From Galactobacter sp. (GTDB lineage: Bacteria; Actinomycetota; Actinomycetes; Actinomycetales; Micrococcaceae), in assembly GCF_022712295.1 (NCBI RefSeq), contig NZ_JALAGT010000153.1:1-32860 (forward strand): a stretch of DNA of 32,860 bases, in the 5' to 3' direction. Each line of letters begins with the position of its first letter. Within the stretch, counting starts at the first letter, position 1. Under the pieces are notes generated by a model. That model did no database searches. It was not told the origin of the DNA and saw only the letters and a program-made list of their open reading frames with translations. This document shows positions 21,886-29,814 of this stretch, piece after piece. The position numbers and the translations under genes are program-made.

Positions 21886-22512
21886 TTAGAGAAGCGGCGC
21901 GGCCGTGGCCTCCCGCACGTGGTCCTCGGTGACGCCGGGCGCCACCTCCACGAGTTTCAGGCCCTCCGGCGTCACGTCGATGACCGCCAGGTCCGTGATG
22001 ATCCGATTCACCACCCCCGCACCGGTCAGTGGCAGCGTGCACTCCGGCAGGATCTTGGGCGAGCCGTCCTTGGCCACGTGCTCCATCAGCACGATCACCC
22101 GCCCGGCTCCGTGCACCAGGTCCATGGCACCACCCGGCCCCTTCACCATCTTGCCGGGGATCATCCAGTTGGCCAGGTCCCCGGTTGCGGAGACCTGCAT
22201 GCCGCCCAGGATCGCGGCGTCGATCTTGCCGCCGCGGATCATCCCGAAGGACAGCGACGAATCGAAGAAGCTCGCGCCCGGGAGCACAGTGACCGTCTCC
22301 TTGCCCGCGTTGATGAGGTCAGGATCCACGTCCTCCTCGTACGGATACGGACCTACACCGAGGATGCCGTTCTCCGACTGCAGCACCACGGTGCGGCCCT
22401 CCGGCAGGAAGTTCGGCACCTTGGTCGGCAGCCCGATCCCGAGGTTCACGTATTCGCCGTTGTTCAGTTCAAGCGCCGCGCGGGCGGCCATCTGATCACG
22501 ATTCCAGCTCAT
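21886..22512 (-). CDS. scoB: Succinyl-CoA:3-ketoacid CoA-transferase subunit B
   Basis: This is the beta subunit of a class I CoA-transferase, 208 residues. The catalytic glutamate sits in LQSENGILGVGP near residue 45-56, and NLGIGLPTKVPNFLPEG near 22-38 is the usual N-terminal motif. SFGMIRGGKIDAAILGGMQV and the GAMDLVHGAGRVIV region are also typical. Together with ScoA it moves CoA from succinyl-CoA to acetoacetate (or 3-oxoadipate in PcaIJ). ATG 22512 has AAGGAGG upstream and lies one base after the scoA stop, so translation is coupled. The acetoacetate type is favoured by the ScoA sequence. Confidence 0.9.
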   Translation of the reverse strand: MSWNRDQMAARAALELNNGEYVNLGIGLPTKVPNFLPEGRTVVLQSENGILGVGPYPYEEDVDPDLINAGKETVTVLPGASFFDSSLSFGMIRGGKIDAAILGGMQVSATGDLANWMIPGKMVKGPGGAMDLVHGAGRVIVLMEHVAKDGSPKILPECTLPLTGAGVVNRIITDLAVIDVTPEGLKLVEVAPGVTEDHVREATAAPLL

Positions 22513-22513
22513 C

Positions 22514-23353
22514 TCAGGCCTCCTTCTTCGCAGTGCCGTCCGCAGTGCCCGACGACGCGTGGCCGGCGTCCGCCGGTCCGTCGCCCGTTTCGCGAACCCG
22601 GACGGTGCGCTTCTCGATCCGCTTCTCGATATCCGTACCCACCTCGATGATGCGGTGGACGAAGACGCCAGGCAGGTGCACGTCATCCGGGTCGATCTCT
22701 CCCGGTTCCACGAGCTTCTCCACCTGGGCGATACAGACCTTGCCCGCCATCGCCGCTGCCGGAGAGAACTGCCGGGCAGCCTCATTGAAGACCAGGTTGC
22801 CGTGACGGTCACCCACGGCGGCATGAACCAGCGCGTAGTCGGTGACGATGGATTCCTCCAGCACGTAGTCGTGTTCTTCCCCGCCCAACGCAAAACTACG
22901 CACTTCCTTGGGTTCGGAGGCCTTCACGACGTTTCCCTCTGAGTCATACCTCTGCGGCAAACCACCCAGAGCCACCTGCGTCCCGGTGCCGGTGCGCGTG
23001 AAGAACGCGGCGATCCCGGAACCACCGGCCCGCAGCTTCTCGGCGAGGGTGCCCTGAGGCATCAGCTCCACCTCGAGTTCACCCTCCAGGTACTGCCGGG
23101 CGAACTCCTTGTTCTCCCCCACGTAGGAGGCTGAGATCTTCGCGATGCGGCCCGCGTTGAGCAGCACGCCGAGTCCCCAGCCGTCCACGCCGCAGTTGTT
23201 GGAGACCACGGAGAGGTCGGTGGGCCCCGATGCAAGCACCGCGTCGATCAGCTGAATGGGATTGCCGGAGAGCCCGAAGCCGCCCACGGCCAGGGACGCC
23301 CCAGAGGGAATGTCCGCCACGGCTTCCGCCGCGGTCGAGTACGTCTTGTCCAT
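22514..23353 (-). CDS. scoA: Succinyl-CoA:3-ketoacid CoA-transferase subunit A
   Basis: This 279-residue alpha subunit has LAVGGFGLSGNPIQLIDAV, SNNCGVDGWGLGVLL, ASYVGENKEFARQYLEGELE and MPQGTLAEKLRAGGSGI. The NNCGVDGWGLG form and the VGENKEFARQ and EKRIEKRTV segments match ScoA (acetoacetate) better than PcaI (3-oxoadipate). A tail of about 25 residues after EKRTV (GDGPADAGHASSGTADG) goes beyond the usual end and contains one copy of a dispersed repeat. Start ATG 23353 has GAGGAG upstream. The gene follows the MFS transporter by two bases. The pair may use acetoacetate as carbon source. A role in the beta-ketoadipate route is less likely but not excluded. Confidence 0.88.
   Translation of the reverse strand: MDKTYSTAAEAVADIPSGASLAVGGFGLSGNPIQLIDAVLASGPTDLSVVSNNCGVDGWGLGVLLNAGRIAKISASYVGENKEFARQYLEGELEVELMPQGTLAEKLRAGGSGIAAFFTRTGTGTQVALGGLPQRYDSEGNVVKASEPKEVRSFALGGEEHDYVLEESIVTDYALVHAAVGDRHGNLVFNEAARQFSPAAAMAGKVCIAQVEKLVEPGEIDPDDVHLPGVFVHRIIEVGTDIEKRIEKRTVRVRETGDGPADAGHASSGTADGTAKKEA
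22546..22566 (+). repeat. Copy 2 of the dispersed GHxSSGT-coding repeat (ScoA tail)
   Basis: TGCCCGACGACGCGTGGCCG encodes, on the minus strand, GHASSGT in the extra C-terminal tail of ScoA. Seventeen of the 19 consensus bases are identical in the copy at 24003. Confidence 0.5.
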
Positions 23354-23355
23354 GA

Positions 23356-24711
23356 TCAGTGATTCTCCTCCTGAGCAGGTGTGGGTGTGGACATGGCGGC
23401 TGGTGGCTTCGGCATGACCAGCAGGATCACGGAGCCGATCACCAGGAAGCCGGTAGCCAGGATCAACGGCGTGGAATAGCTGACCTGGGCGTCGAACAGG
23501 TAGCCGGCGCATACGGGACCCAGAGCGGAACCAACCATGAAGGACGAGTACACGAAGCTGTAGAGCGTCCCGAAGGCCCGCTGCCCCAGATAGCGCGAGG
23601 ACAGATAGGACATGAGGTCGATCTCGGCGCCGAAGCCGAGTCCCACCAGGATCGCGGTCACCGGTGCCAGTGACGGGCCACCCCAGAGCAGCAGCAGGCA
23701 GCCCAGCGCGGCGGCCAGGAACAGCGGCACGGCCACGGTGGTGGGGCGGAATCGGTCCAAGGCCCAGCCCACCAGGGGCCGGCCGATCACGGTACCCACA
23801 CCCACCAGAGAGGACAACGACGCGGCAAGCACAGGGTTCACACCGGAGTCGATCAGCATCGGGACGAAGTGCGGAACCAGCGTCAGCAGCGCCCAGCCCA
23901 GCACGAAGAAGGCTGCGCACAGCATCCAGAACTCCTTGCCACGCACCACCTCACCCACGGTGGGGCCAGGGAGCAAAGGTGCCGCAGGCACCTTCACCGA
24001 GGTGCCCGACGACGTATGGCCGGGGGCGGCGCGAGCCGCGCCGTCGGCGTCGGGCAGGACTCTGCCGCGAACCATCCAACGAGCGAAGGGCAGGACCAGC
24101 AGCGGTGTCAGGGCCAGCAGGCCCACCGTGAGGTAGCCGCCGCGCCAGCCGAAGGCGTTGACGACCACGCCCATCAACATGGGCATCAGCAGAGCGGAAC
24201 CGCCGAGGCCCATCGCCATGATGCCCAGTGCCAGGCCACGGCGGACGTGGAAACGTTCCACGATGGCCTTGGTGTAGGTCACGGCAGAGGTACCGACGCC
24301 GATGATTCCGGCGAGCGCATACAGGGTCAGGAACCAGAGCAGCGTCGCGTCGAAGCGGCTCAGGGTGAGCAGCACCGCGGCGAAGAGGGGGATGGAGATC
24401 CAGGCGACGGGCTTGACGCCGAAGCGGTCAAGGAGCCGGCCCATGAAGGGCAGGGCGATGGCCATGCCGAGGGAGGAGACAAGCGAGGACAAGGTGATGT
24501 CCCCGCGGCTCCACCCGAATTCCTGCTGCAGCGGGACCACGAGGGTGCCCAGGATGTTGCCGAGGCTACTGAAACCCAGCGCCGCGCCGAGGGTGGCGAA
24601 GACCAGGACGCTCCAGCCATCGCGGAACTCGGTGGCCCCACCTCGGGTCACGCCCTTGTTTTTGGTGGGTGAGGGCGGCGCAAGAGTGGCCTGCGAGGAT
24701 TCTGGGGGCAT
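23356..24711 (-). CDS. MFS transporter, monocarboxylate/OFA-like
   Basis: This 451-residue protein has about twelve hydrophobic segments in two bundles of six. The cytoplasmic loop between them, near residue 230-265, holds a Gly-Ser-rich insert (PDADGAARAAPGHTSSGTSV). The pattern GRLLDRFGVKPVAW after helix 2 and the overall spacing suit the monocarboxylate-porter/oxalate-formate-antiporter group. Start ATG 24711 has GGAG six bases before it; an upstream in-frame ATG adds 38 unlikely residues. It is the first gene of the scoA-scoB operon, two bases from scoA, under a promoter at 24833-24861. By context it imports acetoacetate or a similar short acid. The substrate is unproven. Confidence 0.85.
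   Translation of the reverse strand: MPPESSQATLAPPSPTKNKGVTRGGATEFRDGWSVLVFATLGAALGFSSLGNILGTLVVPLQQEFGWSRGDITLSSLVSSLGMAIALPFMGRLLDRFGVKPVAWISIPLFAAVLLTLSRFDATLLWFLTLYALAGIIGVGTSAVTYTKAIVERFHVRRGLALGIMAMGLGGSALLMPMLMGVVVNAFGWRGGYLTVGLLALTPLLVLPFARWMVRGRVLPDADGAARAAPGHTSSGTSVKVPAAPLLPGPTVGEVVRGKEFWMLCAAFFVLGWALLTLVPHFVPMLIDSGVNPVLAASLSSLVGVGTVIGRPLVGWALDRFRPTTVAVPLFLAAALGCLLLLWGGPSLAPVTAILVGLGFGAEIDLMSYLSSRYLGQRAFGTLYSFVYSSFMVGSALGPVCAGYLFDAQVSYSTPLILATGFLVIGSVILLVMPKPPAAMSTPTPAQEENH
24003..24023 (+). repeat. Copy 3 of the dispersed GHxSSGT-coding repeat (MFS loop)
   Basis: TGCCCGACGACGTATGGCCG encodes, on the minus strand, GHTSSGT in the central cytoplasmic loop of the MFS transporter. It is in the same reading frame as the copies in ScoA and the tandem MarR linker. 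Confidence 0.5.
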
Positions 24712-24832
24712 GGTCGTCTCCGTTGACGTTCTGGGGTGCGCGTGGCGTCGAAATGACGCCGATCTCATCCATGCTGCCCAGCTGGGTCCATCAGCGGAAG
24801 TTGTTCTTGGTGATGGCTCCATCATCGCGAGT

Positions 24833-24861
24833 TATATATGGGCCCTGGTCAGAGCCTGCAA
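24833..24861 (-). promoter_or_regulatory. Promoter of the MFS-scoA-scoB operon
   Basis: On the minus strand TTGCAG (24861-24856) and TATATA (24838-24833) form a -35/-10 pair with exact 17-base spacing, giving a start near 24826 and a leader of about 115 bases. The -35 box is the end of the first 23-bp repeat of the array behind it. Confidence 0.7.
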
Positions 24862-24947
24862 AGCTCCGCCTGGAGTGTCTGCAATCCTCCGCCTGGAGTG
24901 TCTGCAATCCTCCGCCTAAGTCTCCTGCAAAGCTCCGCCTACACCGC
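24856..24947. repeat. Four tandem 23-bp repeats overlapping the -35 box, candidate regulator-binding array
   Basis: Units begin at 24856, 24879, 24902 and 24925. On the minus strand each holds a 16-base core AGGCGGAG[C/G][T/A]TTGCAG followed by 7 less conserved bases. Units 1 and 4 share the CT variant, units 2 and 3 the GA variant. The period of 23 bp is about two helix turns, so sites face one side of the DNA. The proximal unit supplies the -35 box of the MFS-scoAB promoter. An array like this usually binds an activator or a cooperative repressor; no such regulator gene is adjacent. Confidence 0.85.
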
Positions 24948-25272
24948 TTCCTCCCGCCAGATACCGCCGTTCTTTCTTGTCCGACTCTTAGACACCGCCT
25001 AGAGGCCGAGGTGCGTTCGATCCTCCAAGCGGCCTACACGCTCAACAACACGTCGGGCTCGGCATCTGCCTGAGAAGGATCGGACACGAGGTCGGCGGCG
25101 CGACACCGGCGACCAGAACACCAAGGACTTCGAAGCGACCGGGATCCACTTGATCGATCCGTGGCTCGGCTGGGCAGAATCTCCGGATTCACGCGCCGTG
25201 ACGTCGGCGTGTCATCCACAGCCAGGTCACACACCGTCTGCAGGCCGGGCCGTAGATCGGTAGGCTGGTCCG
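24948..25272. other. Intergenic stretch between the repeat array and dnaX
   Basis: About 325 bases without a convincing gene. A short frame ending at 25073 (VRSILQAAYTLNNTSGSASA) matches no family I know. The small SRP RNA gene often found near dnaX was looked for and not seen. TAGGCT at 25261-25266, six bases before the dnaX GTG, is a plausible -10 box. Confidence 0.5.
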
Positions 25273-28200
25273 GTGACTACCGCCCTGTATCGCCGTTACC
25301 GTCCAGACACCTTCGAGGACGTCATCGGGCAGGACCATGTCACGATCCCGCTGCGCACTGCGCTGCAGAAGAACCGCGTCAATCACGCCTACCTCTTCTC
25401 CGGCCCGCGCGGCTGCGGCAAGACCACTTCCGCCCGCATCCTGGCCCGTTGTCTCAACTGCGAGCAGGGCCCAACGCCCACGCCGTGCGGACAATGCCCG
25501 TCCTGCTTGGATCTGGCCACCGGCGGCCCCGGTTCGCTCGACGTCATCGAGATCGATGCCGCCTCCCACGGCGGTGTGGACGACGCACGCGACCTGCGTG
25601 AGCGCGCCACCTTCGCTCCCGCCCGCGACCGCTACAAGATCTTCATCATCGATGAGGCCCACATGGTCACGTCGGCCGGCTTCAACGCCCTGCTGAAGAT
25701 CGTGGAGGAGCCGCCGGAACACATCAAGTTCATCTTCGCGACCACCGAGCCGGAAAAGGTCATCGGCACCATCCGCTCCCGCACGCACCACTACCCGTTC
25801 CGGCTGGTCCCGCCGGAGCCCATGATCGCCTATGCGCAGAAGCTCTGCGACGAGGAGCACGTGCAGGTGGCACCCGGCGTGTTGCCGCTCGTGGTCCGCG
25901 CCGGTGGTGGGTCCGTGCGCGACACCCTCTCCGTCCTGGACCAGCTCATGGCCGGCGCCGGCCAGGAGGGAATGTCCTACGACCTGGCCGTCTCGCTGCT
26001 GGGGTACACACACGGAGAACTCCTGGACGACGTCGTGGACGCCCTCGCCGCGCGTGACGCCGCCACGGTGTTCGGCGCCGTGGATCGAGTCATCCAGTCC
26101 GGCCTGGACCCGCGCCGCTTCGTCGAGGACCTCCTGGAACGCTTCCGCGATCTGATCGTGGTGCGCGCCGTCCCCGACGCCGCCACCGTGTTGCACGGAG
26201 TCCCGCAGGATCAGGTGGAGCGCATGGCCGCTCAGGCCGCGCCACTCGGCCCGTCCGAACTCTCACGTTGGGGAGACGTCACCAACGCCGCCCTCTCCGA
26301 AATGACCGGCGCCACCAGCCCGCGCCTACACCTGGAGCTACTGTGCGCGCGACTTCTGCTGCCCTCCGCAGACGACACCGAGCGCGGCCTCGCCTCGCGG
26401 GTGGACCGCATCGAACGCAATCTCCGCTTCGGCGGGGCCCCAGTGGAGGCCGGTTCCGCACTGCCCGACGCCGCGTCCCCGGCACCCGTTCGGGACGCCG
26501 CGGCACCCGCGGCAAGTTCGGGTCAGGCCGGTAGCGGTGGCCAGGGTTGGACCTCCGGCCCCACCGGTGCCGCGGCCGCACGCCAGGCCTTGCGCGCCGC
26601 CCGCGGCGAGCAGAGCGCCACTACGCCTCAGACGAGTGCGCCGCAGTCCGCTGAGGCGCAGTCCCATGAAGCGCCGTCTCGTGGCACCCAGGCACCGGCC
26701 GCGCCGTCGCCTGCGGCTGCGTCGGCTTCGCCGGTGGCTCCGGCCTCTGCTGCGCCCACGCCCTCGACGGAGGCCCCTGCGGCTCCGCGCCCGTCGGTCC
26801 CCAACCTGCCGTCCATGCCGGGCATGGTCTCGGCGTCGACGCTACCGACGCCTCCGCCCAAGCCACACCCCACCGACGATCCGGTCCCCGAGGGACCCGT
26901 GGATCTGGACGCGCTCGAGGCCGAGGCCCGTCGTCTGGCGGAAGAGGCCAACCGGTCATCGGAGACGTCCGCTGCGCAGCGGTCGGAGGCGGAACACCAT
27001 GAGGCCGCGCGCCCCACGCCTCAACCAGACCACGACGCCGGCTCCGGCGCGTCCGGCGTCGTAGCGGATTTCGTTCCCACTGCGGACGAACTCGCCGCTG
27101 CCGCTGACAACGACGATGAGTTCGAGCCCGCGGAACTCGCCGCGGACGATCCCGAAGTTCTTGCCGCCCAGGAAGCGGAAGCTCAACAAGCGGGTACTCA
27201 GTCGTCGCCCTCCCCGGCCGCCCCTGGCCCTCACGCGGCAGAACCCCAACCCACAGTTCCGCAGTCCTCCGGGCCGCAGAACACATGGGGGGCCGTGCAG
27301 GAGCCGCGGCAGAGCGCCCAGTCTGCTCCCGCCGCCCAACAGCGCGTCGCTCCGTCAGCGGCTCAGGCACCTGGCCCGGCACCGCGGCAGCCCGCTGCCC
27401 AGGCTGCGCCGCAGCAGCAGCCAGAACGCCCGCAACAACCCGAGCAGGCGCACGTTCCGCATCCGGAGGGCGGCTCCGGTTCCGTGGAGATGTTCCGCAG
27501 GGCCTGGCCGCAGATCATGGACCACCTGAAGAACGCACGTCGATTCGTGTGGTCCATGGTGGAACCGCACGTGTCCGTGGCAGGGTTCGACGGCCAGACC
27601 CTGGTTCTCGCGTTTGCACATCCGGGTCCCATGAAGGCCTTCCGGTCACGGCCCGACGCCCTGGATCTGGTGCGTTCCAGCATCCAGGACGTCCTGGGCG
27701 TGAGCCCCCAGATCGAGGTCACCGAGGGAGGCCAAGGGTCCTTCCCTGGACGAGGTGAACCCGGCCCAAAAGCTGAAGGCCGGACTGCCCCGGCCGCCCC
27801 GACCCAGGCAGCACCACCTGTAACCGATACGGCTACGGCACCCGCCCGCGCCGCCGTGGACACCCCTGCGCCATCAGGCAGTTCAGCCCCCTCTGCACCG
27901 TCCGGAGGTTCGGCGCCCTCACCCGGTTCGGCGCCCTCACCCGGTTCGGCTCCTTCTCCGGCGTCCGCGCCCTCTCCGGGGTCCGCACCGTCGGCGACAT
28001 CAGCGGCTTCGGCGGCTTCGGTGGCTTCCGGAGTGTCGGCGGCATCGGCCGAATCCGCGTCCTCACCAGAATCGGCGCAGTCGACAGTTTCGCCGACGAA
28101 CCCTGCCTCGGTTCCCACTCCCGCACCGGTCCAGGCGCCGGCGACCAACGGGCCCACGTTCCATGGGCGCCCCATCGACCCGAGCCTGATCGTGGACCTG

Positions 28201-28968
28201 GAGGAGCCGTGGGACGAGGATTCCTATGGTCCCGAGCCCGAGGACCCGGCCTATGCCCTGGCTCCGAGCCGTTCCTCACGCCAGGAACCTACGGCCGGTC
28301 AGGCTCCCACCTCACATCAGGACTCCGAGAGCGCCTCGCCCGCTCCGTCGTCAACGGTCCCGGCGCCCGATTCGGCCCCGTCCCCGGCAGCTACCACTCC
28401 GACTGCAGACGAGTCCCCGGCAGCACCCAAGCCCACTGTGCAGCGTGCGGACACACCCGCCGCTCCTCGTCCCGAAGTGCCCGCCGCTTCGCGTCCCGAG
28501 GTCCCGGCCGCTCCACGCCCCGGTGCGCCCGGGCCTGCGCCCAGGACCGAGGCGCCGGCGGCACCAAGACCTGGGTCCGCGCCGTCGGGCGCAGAGGCTC
28601 CGGCTGCACCGGTCCCCGGTGCCACGCGTGGCTGGGCCACTCCCCCACGCAACGGCTGGTCAGCGGACACCGCGGAAGGTGCCTCCGCGCCGTCGGGCAC
28701 AGAAGCCACCCCGCCTGCGCCTACCGGCAAACTGAGCCGCTATCAACGGCTCATGGCTCAGGCCAAGTCCAGCCGGCAGCCGTGGGAGGCCGCGCCTCAT
28801 GCCGCCCCAGCGCCGATGGAGGATGCTGAGAATTTCGTCCCGAGCGACGATGACGAGGAACTGGAGAACTCCACGACGTTCGGTCGTCAGGCCTTCGAAC
28901 GGCTACTGGACGCGACCCTCATCGAGGAGCTGGACAGCAACGGGCAGCCCATCACGCACCACCGCTGA
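25273..28968 (+). CDS. dnaX: DNA polymerase III subunits gamma/tau
   Basis: This is the clamp-loader ATPase that loads the sliding clamp and bridges polymerase cores. Domain I has GPRGCGKTTS (residues 44-53), zinc ligands Cys63, Cys72, Cys75 and Cys78, and Walker B IIDEAHM near 127. The AAA and collar domains end near 370. A long Ala/Pro/Ser/Glu-rich linker follows. A folded tau-type domain lies near 735-830 (SVEMFRRAWPQIMDHLK, then VSVAGFDGQTLVLAF). A second low-complexity linker then has GSAPSP and AAPRPEVP repeats, and a conserved C-terminal segment (KLSRYQRLMAQAK and an acidic end) closes the protein. At 1231 residues it is far longer than the ~640 of E. coli tau, almost all of it linker. 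The start is GTG; the -10-like TAGGCT six bases before suggests a leaderless mRNA. Confidence 0.97.
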   Translation: MTTALYRRYRPDTFEDVIGQDHVTIPLRTALQKNRVNHAYLFSGPRGCGKTTSARILARCLNCEQGPTPTPCGQCPSCLDLATGGPGSLDVIEIDAASHGGVDDARDLRERATFAPARDRYKIFIIDEAHMVTSAGFNALLKIVEEPPEHIKFIFATTEPEKVIGTIRSRTHHYPFRLVPPEPMIAYAQKLCDEEHVQVAPGVLPLVVRAGGGSVRDTLSVLDQLMAGAGQEGMSYDLAVSLLGYTHGELLDDVVDALAARDAATVFGAVDRVIQSGLDPRRFVEDLLERFRDLIVVRAVPDAATVLHGVPQDQVERMAAQAAPLGPSELSRWGDVTNAALSEMTGATSPRLHLELLCARLLLPSADDTERGLASRVDRIERNLRFGGAPVEAGSALPDAASPAPVRDAAAPAASSGQAGSGGQGWTSGPTGAAAARQALRAARGEQSATTPQTSAPQSAEAQSHEAPSRGTQAPAAPSPAAASASPVAPASAAPTPSTEAPAAPRPSVPNLPSMPGMVSASTLPTPPPKPHPTDDPVPEGPVDLDALEAEARRLAEEANRSSETSAAQRSEAEHHEAARPTPQPDHDAGSGASGVVADFVPTADELAAAADNDDEFEPAELAADDPEVLAAQEAEAQQAGTQSSPSPAAPGPHAAEPQPTVPQSSGPQNTWGAVQEPRQSAQSAPAAQQRVAPSAAQAPGPAPRQPAAQAAPQQQPERPQQPEQAHVPHPEGGSGSVEMFRRAWPQIMDHLKNARRFVWSMVEPHVSVAGFDGQTLVLAFAHPGPMKAFRSRPDALDLVRSSIQDVLGVSPQIEVTEGGQGSFPGRGEPGPKAEGRTAPAAPTQAAPPVTDTATAPARAAVDTPAPSGSSAPSAPSGGSAPSPGSAPSPGSAPSPASAPSPGSAPSATSAASAASVASGVSAASAESASSPESAQSTVSPTNPASVPTPAPVQAPATNGPTFHGRPIDPSLIVDLEEPWDEDSYGPEPEDPAYALAPSRSSRQEPTAGQAPTSHQDSESASPAPSSTVPAPDSAPSPAATTPTADESPAAPKPTVQRADTPAAPRPEVPAASRPEVPAAPRPGAPGPAPRTEAPAAPRPGSAPSGAEAPAAPVPGATRGWATPPRNGWSADTAEGASAPSGTEATPPAPTGKLSRYQRLMAQAKSSRQPWEAAPHAAPAPMEDAENFVPSDDDEELENSTTFGRQAFERLLDATLIEELDSNGQPITHHR

Positions 28969-29084
28969 TTCGGGGACTACCTCGACGCTGTCAGAGGAAC
29001 CCGACCAAAGCGGCAGCCCCACCTCGTAGAATCAACGCGAACGCGTGAAACGCGGCAACGAAGACCCATGAAGGAGGACACGAC

Positions 29085-29684
29085 GTGTACGAGGGCGCGG
29101 TCCAGGACCTCATGGACGAACTCGGGCGGCTGCCCGGCGTAGGGCCCAAGTCCGCCCAACGCATCGCGTTCCACATCCTCGAGGCCGACCCGGCTGACAT
29201 GGAACGCCTGGCTCAGGCCATCACGGACGTGAAGACCAAGGTCCACTTCTGCGAGATCTGCTTCAACATCACCGAGAACGAGCGCTGCCCCATCTGCCTG
29301 GACGAGCGCCGCGACCCCTCCGTCCTCTGCGTCGTGGAGGAGTCCAAGGACATCATGGTCATCGAGCGCACCCGCAGCTACCGCGGCAGGTACCACGTGC
29401 TGGGCGGCTCCATCAATCCGATGGCAGGCATCGGTCCCGATCAGCTGCACATCCGAGAGCTGCTAACCCGACTCTCGGACGAGCGCATCCAGGAGATCAT
29501 CATCGCCACCGACCCCAACCTGGAGGGCGAGGCCACGGCCACCTACCTGGCCCGGACGCTCAAGACTCTGGGGATCTCGGTCACCCGGTTGGCCTCCGGC
29601 CTTCCCGTGGGCGGCGACCTGGAATACGCCGACGAGGTCACGTTGGGTCGAGCCTTCGAGGGACGCCGCTCGCTGGTGGGCTGA
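29085..29684 (+). CDS. recR: Recombination protein RecR
   Basis: This 199-residue protein acts with RecF/RecO in gap repair. It has the N-terminal helix-hairpin-helix (LMDELGRLPGVGPKSAQRIAFHIL), the C4 zinc finger (CEICFNITENERCPIC, near 57-72) and a Toprim domain (VVEESKDIMVIERT, then GRYHVLGGSINPMAGIGP and EIIIATDPNLEGEATA). GTG 29085 has AAGGAGG seven bases upstream. It follows dnaX as in most bacteria, although the ybaB/ebfC gene that commonly separates them is missing here. Confidence 0.97.
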   Translation: MYEGAVQDLMDELGRLPGVGPKSAQRIAFHILEADPADMERLAQAITDVKTKVHFCEICFNITENERCPICLDERRDPSVLCVVEESKDIMVIERTRSYRGRYHVLGGSINPMAGIGPDQLHIRELLTRLSDERIQEIIIATDPNLEGEATATYLARTLKTLGISVTRLASGLPVGGDLEYADEVTLGRAFEGRRSLVG

Positions 29685-29814
29685 GCAGACGGCGTTCCGG
29701 ACGCCGCGAACGGGAGGACGGAGGGGCGGGACTCCCGGAAGTCATACCGGTTCGGGCTCCGACTCATACCAGGGCATGACGCCATGAGTCTGCGCTGACT
29801 CCTAGATTCAAGGT

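Noticed and set aside
21886..23353. PcaIJ (3-oxoadipate CoA-transferase)
   Set aside because: NNCGVDGWGLG, VGENKEFARQ and EKRIEKRTV are ScoA-type features. No other beta-ketoadipate gene is in the window.
24856..24947. CRISPR array
   Set aside because: The 23-bp units are directly adjacent with no variable spacers, only four copies, and no cas genes.
24948..25272. Small SRP RNA (ffs) before dnaX
   Set aside because: The conserved GGAAGCAG-type tip and a long stem were not found.
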